Shown here one piece after another: positions 1-8,391 of a stretch of 59,011 bases of DNA. The notes beneath the pieces are model-generated. The model saw only the letters and a list, made by a program, of their open reading frames with translations, did no database searches and was not told the origin of the DNA. A program made the translations under genes and the position numbers. How positions within the stretch are numbered: position 1 is the stretch's first letter; the number at the start of each line of letters is the position of its first letter. The stretch is taken from positions 1-59,011 of the forward strand of contig NZ_JAQBNR010000030.1 in the NCBI RefSeq assembly GCF_028288465.1. Reading direction: 5' to 3'. This DNA comes from Ferruginibacter sp. (GTDB lineage Bacteria > Bacteroidota > Bacteroidia > Chitinophagales > Chitinophagaceae).

Positions 1-1
1 A

Positions 2-949
2 CCAGGCACCATCGATTTTTTTGATAGTGCAGAAGGAGCCACTAAATTTCCAATACAGAAAGTGAATAAAGCCACTATGGAACTTTGTAAAACTGATCAG
101 CCGCAATGGATCGTCATCCGGTGGTCGTTAGGTATGCCAAACAGTGCTTTTAATGTACACCTGATGGAGAGCATCCTCCATAATTTTAATTTCGATTATG
201 TATATCAATATTTCTATGGCTCCAGGTTGATAACCGAACCATACAAACCATTGCGTTCTCCAACGTACAAGGCGTCCTTTGTAAAAGAAGAATTATTTAC
301 CGCCGCAAAAGCAGTCACAATTGATAAAAATGTATTTTATTTCGATGATTTTTCAGGCAACGCCGTCGATAAACCTGTTACAAACTGGAATAGTGATTTA
401 GTCAATGGCAAAAGGGCCGAAGTAAAGCAAATAGCCGGTGATAATAATCAATGGCTGGAACTGCGTGGAGGGAAGGTATCACCCAAAAACATTCAATACC
501 CGTTGCCGCAAAATTTTACCTTCAGTTATGATATAATAGTTACGCATGATTTCGCCTGGGGAGGAAAGGGATTAACGATGTGGTTATCTAAAGAAACATC
601 TCCCGGTAATGCGGAATCATTCATCAGGCTGTGGCTGCGTCCCGGTGTCGGTGTAAAAGATAGAGCGGCTGAACTTGAGACAAAATTTCCTTTCCCGGCT
701 GGTTATGCTAATGAAAGCAAAGGGTATACTGCACCCGGTTTTTCCAATAGTAAAATAAATAACCGCATTACGGTTATCATCAAAAAAATGGAGGAGAAGC
801 TGCAGGTGTTTATTGACAAGACGAAGATTGCCGAATATGAAAAAGGGATTCCGGCAGCACATTTATTTAATGTATTATCTTTTTACAGTGGTAATACCGA
901 AGCAAACAATAAATATTTTATCAGCAATATTAAAATTTCAAAAGACTAA
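2..949 (+). CDS. Secreted protein with LamG-like C-terminal domain (5' end outside window)
   Basis: The reading frame is open from the first bases of the window, so the gene starts upstream; the GTG at 62 is only the first in-window candidate. The translated upstream codons (FFDSAEG, then FPIQKVNK) line up with the middle of the next gene's product around its MEQCKTAQPQW segment, so this is the C-terminal half of a paralogue. Its C-terminal ~190 residues start with FYFDDFSG and include LPQNFTFSYD. That pattern matches the jelly-roll-like domain seen at the front of many Bacteroidetes OmpA-family proteins. The function is unknown. The next paralogue begins 9 nt after the stop, so the two are probably cotranscribed. 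Confidence 0.8.
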   Translation, partial: PGTIDFFDSAEGATKFPIQKVNKATMELCKTDQPQWIVIRWSLGMPNSAFNVHLMESILHNFNFDYVYQYFYGSRLITEPYKPLRSPTYKASFVKEELFTAAKAVTIDKNVFYFDDFSGNAVDKPVTNWNSDLVNGKRAEVKQIAGDNNQWLELRGGKVSPKNIQYPLPQNFTFSYDIIVTHDFAWGGKGLTMWLSKETSPGNAESFIRLWLRPGVGVKDRAAELETKFPFPAGYANESKGYTAPGFSNSKINNRITVIIKKMEEKLQVFIDKTKIAEYEKGIPAAHLFNVLSFYSGNTEANNKYFISNIKISKD

Positions 950-958
950 AATCATTGT

Positions 959-2854
959 ATGAAAAAAGCGGTTCTCACGCTATTGGTTATTTTATTTTGT
1001 AAAGAATCGTTTTGCCAGCTTACGAGCGAGCAACGCATAGAAGACAGCGTGATTGGCTGGTGGGACAATAATCATTTCGATAATAAAATAAAACAGACGA
1101 ATGACCCGGTACAAAAAAAACGCATTGAAATTGATGATAAAATAGTAGAGTGGATGAAAAAAAGTTATACCCCCGTGGGTGGACTGGGAACTGTTACCCG
1201 GCAGAATCTCAACCTGCGCTATGGTGTATATTTTATGGTGTGGAATGTAAGTTTTGCAAAAGAATACCTGGATGCAAAAGGCCATTTTAAACCCATTGAT
1301 GAAGAGAATACGCCTTTCGGAATTTCTGTTAATAATATCCCGGCAAGTTATGCCGTGAAATTTTTGAATGGCGGTGGTGACTATTATTTTACCTGGCCAC
1401 CAGATGGTTATTTTGACTGGGAAAAAAACAAAGATGCCGACCCAAAAATTCATCCCAATGTGTACAAATACATTACCCGTATCAATGAAGTACACAGTGT
1501 TTTTCTGGCCCCCAACAACAAACTGCCTTTTGTGGAAATAACCAAAGGCGAATACCTTAATGCTTCAGAAGCCTCACTGGATAAAGAGTTTCAAAATAAA
1601 AAAGATGAAATCGACAGCAAGTGGTCTGATACAAAAAGCAGGGAAGATGCCTACGCATACCAGCAGAAAGAAATGGAGCGTTACCGCAATGCCATACACA
1701 AATGGAAAGAAAAATATAAAGACCGCCTGAATGAACCTGCAGTATTGCATAACATGCAACCCACCATCATTGGCGATTTTTTTGGAGATATGGATCCTTT
1801 TGCTATAACAGAAATTGAAAAAAGCAGGAAGGAATATTTTCCTTTATACAAAGTCCCGGCAAACGTTATGGAGCAATGCAAAACAGCACAGCCGCAATGG
1901 ATTGCTGTGTGGTTTCGTTACAACACAAAAGAAAACGGTAACCAGTTGTATGAAATGTATACAGCCATTACCCAGAATTTAAATTATGATTACATCTATA
2001 ACTATTTCTTTGATCCGGAAAAAGTAAAAGGCATTGCATACAAACCTGCCAACGAAGAACAATTAAAAGCAAGGCTGGATGGGTACAGAAAGAAAAATGC
2101 CGCCGCAATCAATCCTGTAGCCAATACTTCATCTCCATATCCGGGTGCATTTTTCTTTGATGATTTTTCACTTGGTAACGAAGGAGGAGATCCTGCCAAT
2201 TGGTATTTTAAAAGATACGGTAAACATGCCGTAGTTAGTGCAATAAAAGACCAGCCGGGTAAATGGTTAAGGCTGGGCTATGGTACGCCTGTAAATCCAT
2301 CTTTATTAAAAAAGCCATTGCCGGAAAATTTTACACTGGAGTATGATATGGTGACCGATGGCGGCTTTGCTTCCCGCAACGGAGGTGCTGCAACACTGTC
2401 GCTGAATAGCCGTGCCGCAAGGGAAGATGGCGTTGAACAAACGGGCGGAGATGGCACCACGGTAACGCTGGAAATTGCTGCTGGTAATGAGGCGGATTAT
2501 AACAATAACAATTACCGCGGTATTGCAAGGTTGCGGCTGAATTCATCTCAGCCCGCAAAAAAAAGCAATTACTCCGAAGACGTGTTGTATGAATATGCCT
2601 TGCGTGAATTCACGGATAAAAAAACAAAAATACATGTTGCTATAACGGTTAAAAATAATTTGATTTCAGTGCTCATCAATAATAAAACAGTAGCGGTCAG
2701 CACCAATTTAAAAACGGCTTATGGTGGTAAATGCAGTACCTGCGGGTTGATGCCGGGTACCAGGTTCAATGCTGTTTTCTGGAACAACACCACCAATGAT
2801 GCAGACAATTTGAATGTATACATCAGCAACGTTAAGATTACAAAACAGCCATAA
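959..2854 (+). CDS. Secreted paralogous protein with LamG-like C-terminal domain
   Basis: 631 aa, with a clear Sec signal peptide (MKKAVLTLLVILFCKESFCQ). Residues 30-400 form an unrecognised alpha/beta region that includes a charged, probably coiled segment at about 205-250. Residues ~400-630 carry the FFFDDFSLG ... LPENFTLEYD signature of the jelly-roll domain that precedes OmpA domains in Bacteroidetes. There is no OmpA peptidoglycan-binding domain here. It is a full-length relative of the truncated gene before it and lies 9 nt downstream of it. It is probably periplasmic or surface-exposed. No catalytic motif was recognised. Confidence 0.85.
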   Translation: MKKAVLTLLVILFCKESFCQLTSEQRIEDSVIGWWDNNHFDNKIKQTNDPVQKKRIEIDDKIVEWMKKSYTPVGGLGTVTRQNLNLRYGVYFMVWNVSFAKEYLDAKGHFKPIDEENTPFGISVNNIPASYAVKFLNGGGDYYFTWPPDGYFDWEKNKDADPKIHPNVYKYITRINEVHSVFLAPNNKLPFVEITKGEYLNASEASLDKEFQNKKDEIDSKWSDTKSREDAYAYQQKEMERYRNAIHKWKEKYKDRLNEPAVLHNMQPTIIGDFFGDMDPFAITEIEKSRKEYFPLYKVPANVMEQCKTAQPQWIAVWFRYNTKENGNQLYEMYTAITQNLNYDYIYNYFFDPEKVKGIAYKPANEEQLKARLDGYRKKNAAAINPVANTSSPYPGAFFFDDFSLGNEGGDPANWYFKRYGKHAVVSAIKDQPGKWLRLGYGTPVNPSLLKKPLPENFTLEYDMVTDGGFASRNGGAATLSLNSRAAREDGVEQTGGDGTTVTLEIAAGNEADYNNNNYRGIARLRLNSSQPAKKSNYSEDVLYEYALREFTDKKTKIHVAITVKNNLISVLINNKTVAVSTNLKTAYGGKCSTCGLMPGTRFNAVFWNNTTNDADNLNVYISNVKITKQP

Positions 2855-2863
2855 AATTACTGT

Positions 2864-4102
2864 ATGAACAAAAATTTACTCAGCCCGTTGCTGAAACTCA
2901 GGATACTATTTGCTATGTTTTCCCTGGTAACAGCCCAGGCAGGTTTTTCACAAGATTGCAAAACGCAGGCTGCCAATAAGCCATCCACTTCTGTTAGATT
3001 TTCTGACTATTATGTAAATATTTCCTCCAGTGAAACAAAACCTGCCTCTTGGAATATTACCCGGATTAAGCCAACTCTCGTCAAGGCCGAGAGTTGGGTA
3101 AAGAACCTGCTTACAGGTTTCAAAGGTGCAAAACTGGCTTACAGCAACGATTATTTTCTCGAATATGTTTATGATAGAAAATCCCAGGAGTTTTATAAGT
3201 CTACAGGAATCAAGGGGTACTACAAAGGGGTAATGAGATTTTATGCTTACTACTGTTACGATAAAAAAACTGAAGTATATACCGAAGATGAATGCGGTTC
3301 ATTTATTTATGTGTATTTCAATAATGTGTTGGCAACAGGCCTTTGTGCAGATGGAGGCGTTTTTACAGTAAATGGAAAACCGATATTCAGAACTTTCGCC
3401 AAAAGCCATAGCGAAGGAAGGATTGATTATTATGAACAGGTAGCGATGTCTGACGTAAGCGATACCATCTACAAGTCGAAAAATGAGTACATACTGCTCC
3501 GCAACAGCGACCAGCCGGTCTTTATTCCAGTTACACGCAAGGAGTACCTGGAGCAAATGCTGAAGGAAATAGATGTTCATGAAATAAGTGATCCAAAAAA
3601 AGATGAGGAGATGTATAACAACAACATAAAACAATTTGAAGATGAAATGAGGGTGTATAAAGCAACGGATAAAACCTATACGCCTGAAAAAGAAGCGAAG
3701 CGAAGAAAATGGTTTGAAGAGGACCAGGCGAAAGTTAAAAAAAGGATGGAAAAGGACAAGTATAATATTGTTGCTTCCAGAGAAACGGTGTTACAATATT
3801 TAAACAAAAATGCGGAATGGCTAAAGCGTGGTTTAAGATTATTTTATTCTTATTCATACACGGCAAATGGCATTCGTGCATATTTTGACGATTTGGATAA
3901 ACCGGTTTCGGGCGATGAAACCCAATATGAAGTAGTGTCATTGAACCCTGCATATTATAATAGTGCAGCCGGTACCGACGCGGCACAACTGATCGTGGTG
4001 GAGTTGCAAAAAGGCACTTACCCGCATATGTTAAAAGTAGCCAGCCTGGTTAAGCAGCCAGGTGCATTGGCTCCGCTGCAGGCTATTTTAAAGCCCCGTT
4101 AA
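2864..4102 (+). CDS. Secreted protein, third member of the tandem array
   Basis: 412 aa with an N-terminal hydrophobic signal ending near AGFSQ (about residue 30). It shares the segment FIPVTRKEYLEQ with FVEITKGEYLNA of the preceding protein, and both continue into a charged helical region. It appears to be a shortened relative that lacks the C-terminal jelly-roll domain. It starts 9 nt after the previous stop, the same spacing as between the first two genes, which indicates one operon. No known domain was recognised and the function is unknown. Confidence 0.8.
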   Translation: MNKNLLSPLLKLRILFAMFSLVTAQAGFSQDCKTQAANKPSTSVRFSDYYVNISSSETKPASWNITRIKPTLVKAESWVKNLLTGFKGAKLAYSNDYFLEYVYDRKSQEFYKSTGIKGYYKGVMRFYAYYCYDKKTEVYTEDECGSFIYVYFNNVLATGLCADGGVFTVNGKPIFRTFAKSHSEGRIDYYEQVAMSDVSDTIYKSKNEYILLRNSDQPVFIPVTRKEYLEQMLKEIDVHEISDPKKDEEMYNNNIKQFEDEMRVYKATDKTYTPEKEAKRRKWFEEDQAKVKKRMEKDKYNIVASRETVLQYLNKNAEWLKRGLRLFYSYSYTANGIRAYFDDLDKPVSGDETQYEVVSLNPAYYNSAAGTDAAQLIVVELQKGTYPHMLKVASLVKQPGALAPLQAILKPR

Positions 4103-4194
4103 AAGCCTGTGCAGTACAGTGTTTGGTACTCATGTTATCAGCAAAGTAAAAATTGTAAAAGATCAAAATTCCCCTTTTTACAGGATGGTGAAGC

Positions 4195-5736
4195 ATGCTA
4201 CCGGTAGCTACATTTGGGAAAATCATTTGTATGTTACCAGCAACAGTAAAAACACCGCGTTTTAATCATCGTCCGTTTAGAGGCAAGCCATTAAAAGAGG
4301 CAGCAAGCACAACCGTTGCATGTAAAGACGTCGGCTATTGTATATCCTTCAAAGGGGTCATACAATTACTTAGTGTACTATTTGTCTTTTTTTTCACAGC
4401 CATAAATAAGGTAGTTGCGCAGCAGGATTCGTTTGACATTGTTAAATACACGCCGTTAAAAGGATGGAAAAAAGACGTGAAAGAGTACCTGACAAGTTAC
4501 AGTAGCACCGATGCTAAAACAGGTGGCTGGTGTGTAATCAGTATTGTAAAAAGTACTGTAAGTAAAGGTAGTATAGAAACGGATTTTGACAGTGAGTGGA
4601 ATGAATTTGTTGTAAGGTCATACGAGGCAAAAGACCCGCCCCAGACAGATAGTGTACACGAAGCCGATGGCTGGAAAATTAAATCAGGCGGAGGAAAATT
4701 TATTTACAACAAAGCCAATGCCATGGCTTTGCTGACTACTATGAGCGGCTACGATCGTTGTGTCAGCATTGTTGCCACCACCAATAGTCAGCAATACATT
4801 GATGCCATACAAAATTTTCTATCATCGCTTGATTTAAAAAAGCCACCCGTTGCGCCAAGGGGTAAAGTAACTCAGGTAAGTAATGCCCTATCGAATAATA
4901 CGGGCGGCAAAAAAAGTGCTTTTGCCTTCACTACTACCAATTGGGATGACGGTTGGGTAAGCGTCGAAAAAGAAGATTGGGTAGAAATAACAAAAGGCAA
5001 CATCAGGATACTGTTGCATTATAAACATCCGCAGGCTGATGCCTATAATTCCGACCTGATGGCAGGGGAAAAAAATGCCTGGAATATTTTGGTAGCTCCA
5101 CGCTACAGTGCTGCAGCCAATATGAATTTTAAACCGCATTTCAGCTGGCAGTCGATAGAATTTGCAGATGCGGATTTAACAGAAGCGTCAACCGGCAAAA
5201 AAATGTATGTAGTTTTTTTTAAAAAGCATTACAGCAATGGCAGCGGTACCCATCTTGAGTTTATTGCACCTGACAGACCAACTTTTGAAAAAGAATTTGG
5301 TACCTACAATAGTGAAGAAACCTGGGATAAAGTAGAAAGAATGGCGGGGTATAACCGGTTTGCCATTGGGGCTGCTGACCTGGGTGGTACATGGACAAAT
5401 AATTTTTCAGGCATGACGCAGTATGTCAATGCCTACACGGGCGCAAGTGCCGGTGCAGACACACATGCGTCTGCACAAAAATTTGAATTTGGTGCCAACA
5501 ATACCTATAAATGGGACATTGGTGTTGCCAGTGGCTTTGTAGGCAGTATTAAATTTCAAAGTGCAAAAGCAAATGGAAAATATACCGTGGTGAATCCCTG
5601 GCAGATTGATTTTTCTGAGATGGAGGGTAAACCCAAAAGCTTCAATGCTTATTTCTCTTGTTCAAAGGATGCAAGGGTATTATGGTTGCAGGACAAATCG
5701 TATGGTGGATATGATGCGTTTGGCAAAGCCAATTAA
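4195..5736 (+). CDS. Secreted hypothetical protein (family 2, copy 1)
   Basis: 513 aa as annotated, but the start is uncertain. A hydrophobic signal-like segment lies at about residues 57-77 (IQLLSVLFVFFF to VVAQQ), leaving an unusually long basic leader. The mature part begins DSFDIVKYTPLKGWKK and closely resembles the next protein (DATTYTVPKGWKK). Shared segments include a DGWKIKSG motif, a FTTTNWDDGW motif and a WNILVAPRYS motif. The last ~120 residues look like a lipocalin-like barrel (GGTWTNNFSG to KFQSAKANGKY). It is probably exported; the role is unknown. Confidence 0.75.
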   Translation: MLPVATFGKIICMLPATVKTPRFNHRPFRGKPLKEAASTTVACKDVGYCISFKGVIQLLSVLFVFFFTAINKVVAQQDSFDIVKYTPLKGWKKDVKEYLTSYSSTDAKTGGWCVISIVKSTVSKGSIETDFDSEWNEFVVRSYEAKDPPQTDSVHEADGWKIKSGGGKFIYNKANAMALLTTMSGYDRCVSIVATTNSQQYIDAIQNFLSSLDLKKPPVAPRGKVTQVSNALSNNTGGKKSAFAFTTTNWDDGWVSVEKEDWVEITKGNIRILLHYKHPQADAYNSDLMAGEKNAWNILVAPRYSAAANMNFKPHFSWQSIEFADADLTEASTGKKMYVVFFKKHYSNGSGTHLEFIAPDRPTFEKEFGTYNSEETWDKVERMAGYNRFAIGAADLGGTWTNNFSGMTQYVNAYTGASAGADTHASAQKFEFGANNTYKWDIGVASGFVGSIKFQSAKANGKYTVVNPWQIDFSEMEGKPKSFNAYFSCSKDARVLWLQDKSYGGYDAFGKAN

Positions 5737-5826
5737 GGCGGCATCATTGCAGTAAAAAATGCGCATCCTGCTCACACTTTTGAGAGACTAAATTTCTTTA
5801 CAAGCACACTATTTAAAAATAAAAAG

Positions 5827-7236
5827 ATGAAATGCTTTATATCAATTATTTGTCTTCAGTTAGTTGCCAATACTGCCGCAGCGCAGCTTAAAGAAACCTT
5901 TGATGCTACAACTTATACAGTGCCGAAAGGCTGGAAGAAAGAAGCCAAAGACAACCTGGTTATTTATACCACTACCAATAAAAAAGACACCAGCTGGTGC
6001 CAGATAGGTATCTACAGAAGTACGGAAAGCAAAGGCGCCATCGAAACAGATTTCAATGATTCCTGGACGGAGCTGGCAGCTCTTCCTTATAAAATAGAAG
6101 AAGCTCCACAAGGCGACAGCGCTGTGGAAGCGGACGGCTGGAAAATAAAAAGCGGCGCCGGTAAATTTGTTTTTAATAAAGCGCCTGCCATGGCATTGCT
6201 TACCACTTTTACGGGATATGGAAAGTCAATTGCTATTATGGCTGTTACAAACAAACAGCGTTACACAAATGATATTGCTGCACTGCTCGGTTCAATTGAA
6301 TTGAATAAAACGGAACTACAGAAAGTGCCCGCTGATGTGGCACCGGATAACAGCACTGCTAATAGAAGTTCAGTGCCTGCAAATACAAATGCTAACGTTG
6401 GAGGCTATGCGTTTACTACCACCAACTTTGATGATGGCTGGACGAGTACTGTTCAAAGCGACTGGGTAGAAGTTACCAAAGGAAATATAAAAGTGTTGCT
6501 GCATTATCCAAAAGAAGGTACTATTTTTCCTGCCGACCCCGGACCGCTGACCAATGCAGCATGGAATATTCTGGTAGCGCCACGATACAGTCATCTTAAA
6601 AATTACAAAACCGCTTATATCGCTACGTTTAACAGGCCTTACCTGGGTATGGGCTGTGCCACAGAAAGTGCCACCGGCAAAAATGTTTTTCTTGTTTTCT
6701 TTCGCCAGGGCCAGAGCGGCTGGCTGGAATTTATTTCTCCCGATAAAAACACGTTCATCCAACAATATAAATTTGACCCTGAAAAAATACAATGGGACAG
6801 TGAATCTGACCTGATGATTCCCCTCGCAAAGATGACAGGTTATAACAAGTTCGCAGTCGCTGCCGCTGATTTTAAAGGGAAATGGACGAGTGATTTTACG
6901 GGCATTCAACAATTGTACAATGTGTATACTGGAGAATACGCCGGCATGCACATGAACCAGTCCAATGAAGAATTCATTTTTGGAAATGGTGGTACTTACA
7001 GCTGGAAATTACTGGTGGTCAATGGCATAGCAGGCAATGCCAAATTTAATGAAGTGAAATCTTCGGGACAGCTAACCATGATCAATAACTGGCAGGTACA
7101 CTGTTCAAAAATTGAAAGCGGACCTAAAACCTATAACGCCTTCTGGTATTGCATTAAAGGCGCCAGAATATTAAACCTGCTGGATGCACAGTATCCTGGG
7201 TCGGGTATCTACACAAAATATGGATTAGCTAAATAG
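5827..7236 (+). CDS. Secreted hypothetical protein (family 2, copy 2)
   Basis: 469 aa with a standard signal peptide ending at AAAQ (about residue 19). It is a clear tandem paralogue of the preceding gene. Both share an N-terminal KGWKK domain of about 150 residues, a central FTTTNFDDGW / WVEVTKGNIK segment and a C-terminal GKWTSDFTGI region. A linker rich in Ala/Asn/Ser/Thr (about residues 165-195) separates the first two parts. It sits 90 nt after copy 1. There are no catalytic motifs. The duplication suggests a surface or periplasmic binding role, but this is inference. Confidence 0.8.
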   Translation: MKCFISIICLQLVANTAAAQLKETFDATTYTVPKGWKKEAKDNLVIYTTTNKKDTSWCQIGIYRSTESKGAIETDFNDSWTELAALPYKIEEAPQGDSAVEADGWKIKSGAGKFVFNKAPAMALLTTFTGYGKSIAIMAVTNKQRYTNDIAALLGSIELNKTELQKVPADVAPDNSTANRSSVPANTNANVGGYAFTTTNFDDGWTSTVQSDWVEVTKGNIKVLLHYPKEGTIFPADPGPLTNAAWNILVAPRYSHLKNYKTAYIATFNRPYLGMGCATESATGKNVFLVFFRQGQSGWLEFISPDKNTFIQQYKFDPEKIQWDSESDLMIPLAKMTGYNKFAVAAADFKGKWTSDFTGIQQLYNVYTGEYAGMHMNQSNEEFIFGNGGTYSWKLLVVNGIAGNAKFNEVKSSGQLTMINNWQVHCSKIESGPKTYNAFWYCIKGARILNLLDAQYPGSGIYTKYGLAK

Positions 7237-7414
7237 ACCTTTCACCGAAAACAAATATTATGCTCACAATCTTCATAAAAAATTTTGCCTGGAATTGCAG
7301 TGAAAAACAGGTATGGATCGCATGCAACCGAAGACCCGTAAACTTATAATTCCTCTTGTTAAGGGCTGGTTAATCAGGCAGTATTAACCTTCTTTAGTTG
7401 ATTACCTAATTTCC

Positions 7415-7448
7415 TTTTGCAAAAAAATAATTATTCCTGCTAACTTAC
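7415..7448 (+). promoter_or_regulatory. Candidate Bacteroidetes-type promoter
   Basis: TTTTG at 7415-7419 is separated by 21 nt from TAACTTAC at 7441-7448, close to the TTTG / TAnnTTTG arrangement of the Bacteroidetes primary sigma factor. It lies about 65 nt before the ATG at 7513 and after a 240-nt stretch with no genes. Confidence 0.35.
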
Positions 7449-7512
7449 GTCAGTTTAAAAAGCTGCGCCGAAAAAGTAAGTGTCAATATTTAATGACAAA
7501 GGAATAGCAAGT

Positions 7513-8319
7513 ATGAAAAAAGAGAGAATGAAAAAACGCGTCAGCAGCGGGCTCATTAAAATATTAATGTACATACTACCCGTTGCATTTTTAATGCTAC
7601 CTGCGTTGTTACTGGCCCAGGCAGATAATGAAATTCAGGTGTACGCATCGGGCATCACTCCAAAGCAGGTAACGTTTGTTGAGCTGCACCAGAACTATAC
7701 TTTCAATGGAATGAAGGGGTTGCCTGATCCTTCTTCTGCCAGATGGATATTCGAAACACTGGAGATAACCCGTGGCCTGGGAAACGGCTGGGAGATGGGC
7801 TTGTATACTTTTACCGGCATCGCACCCAACGGTAAATATGTTTTTTTAGGCAATCACATCAGGCCCAGGTTTACTATACCTGAAAGCTGGGGATGGAAGG
7901 TAGGTGCCAGTATTTCGCTGGAACTTGGTTACATAAGGCCGGATGCAAACAGCCCTTATGTGATGGATGGAGAGTTGCGGCCCATCATCGATAAGAGTTT
8001 TGGCAACTGGTATTTTTCATTGAACCCCAACGTAGCATTTAATCTTACAGGTCCCGATAAATTTTTTGGTGTTGGTCCACAATTTAAAACAGTGTATAAT
8101 GTACACCAAAAATTTGGACTCGGTATAGAATACTACGCTACGCTCGGCACATTTAAAAAAATATTTCCGCTTACAACAGAAGAGCATTTGCTGGGTCCCG
8201 TTTTTGATTTATACAGCAGTTCGAAATGGGAAATGCAGACTGGTTTTTTATTCGGACTTACACCGGGTAGCAACCAGCAGGTATTTAAATTGATTGTTGG
8301 AAGAAGATTTGGGAAGTAA
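7513..8319 (+). CDS. Probable outer-membrane beta-barrel protein
   Basis: 268 aa from the ATG at 7513; an upstream in-frame GTG at 7480 and an ATG at 7528 are alternatives. The N-terminus is basic (MKKERMKKR) and is followed by a hydrophobic signal ending near LLLAQ. The mature part alternates aromatic and polar residues (SWGWKVGASISLELGY, WYFSLNPNVAF, KFGLGIEYYATLG) and ends in a beta-strand with a terminal aromatic region, as expected of a barrel of roughly 8-12 strands. It has its own promoter candidate and a strong terminator, so it is probably monocistronic. No specific family was recognised. Confidence 0.7.
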   Translation: MKKERMKKRVSSGLIKILMYILPVAFLMLPALLLAQADNEIQVYASGITPKQVTFVELHQNYTFNGMKGLPDPSSARWIFETLEITRGLGNGWEMGLYTFTGIAPNGKYVFLGNHIRPRFTIPESWGWKVGASISLELGYIRPDANSPYVMDGELRPIIDKSFGNWYFSLNPNVAFNLTGPDKFFGVGPQFKTVYNVHQKFGLGIEYYATLGTFKKIFPLTTEEHLLGPVFDLYSSSKWEMQTGFLFGLTPGSNQQVFKLIVGRRFGK

Positions 8320-8340
8320 TATCACCGGATAGGATTTATA

Positions 8341-8376
8341 AAAAAACTGCCGCTCTTTTGAGTGGCAGTTTTTTTT
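8341..8376. terminator. Bidirectional intrinsic terminator
   Basis: A run of A is followed by the stem CTGCCGCTC / GAGTGGCAG (8347-8355 with 8360-8368, one G-T pair) around a TTTT loop, and then eight T. It lies between converging genes and can serve both strands. Confidence 0.85.
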
Positions 8377-8391
8377 ATGATGGACGTACAA

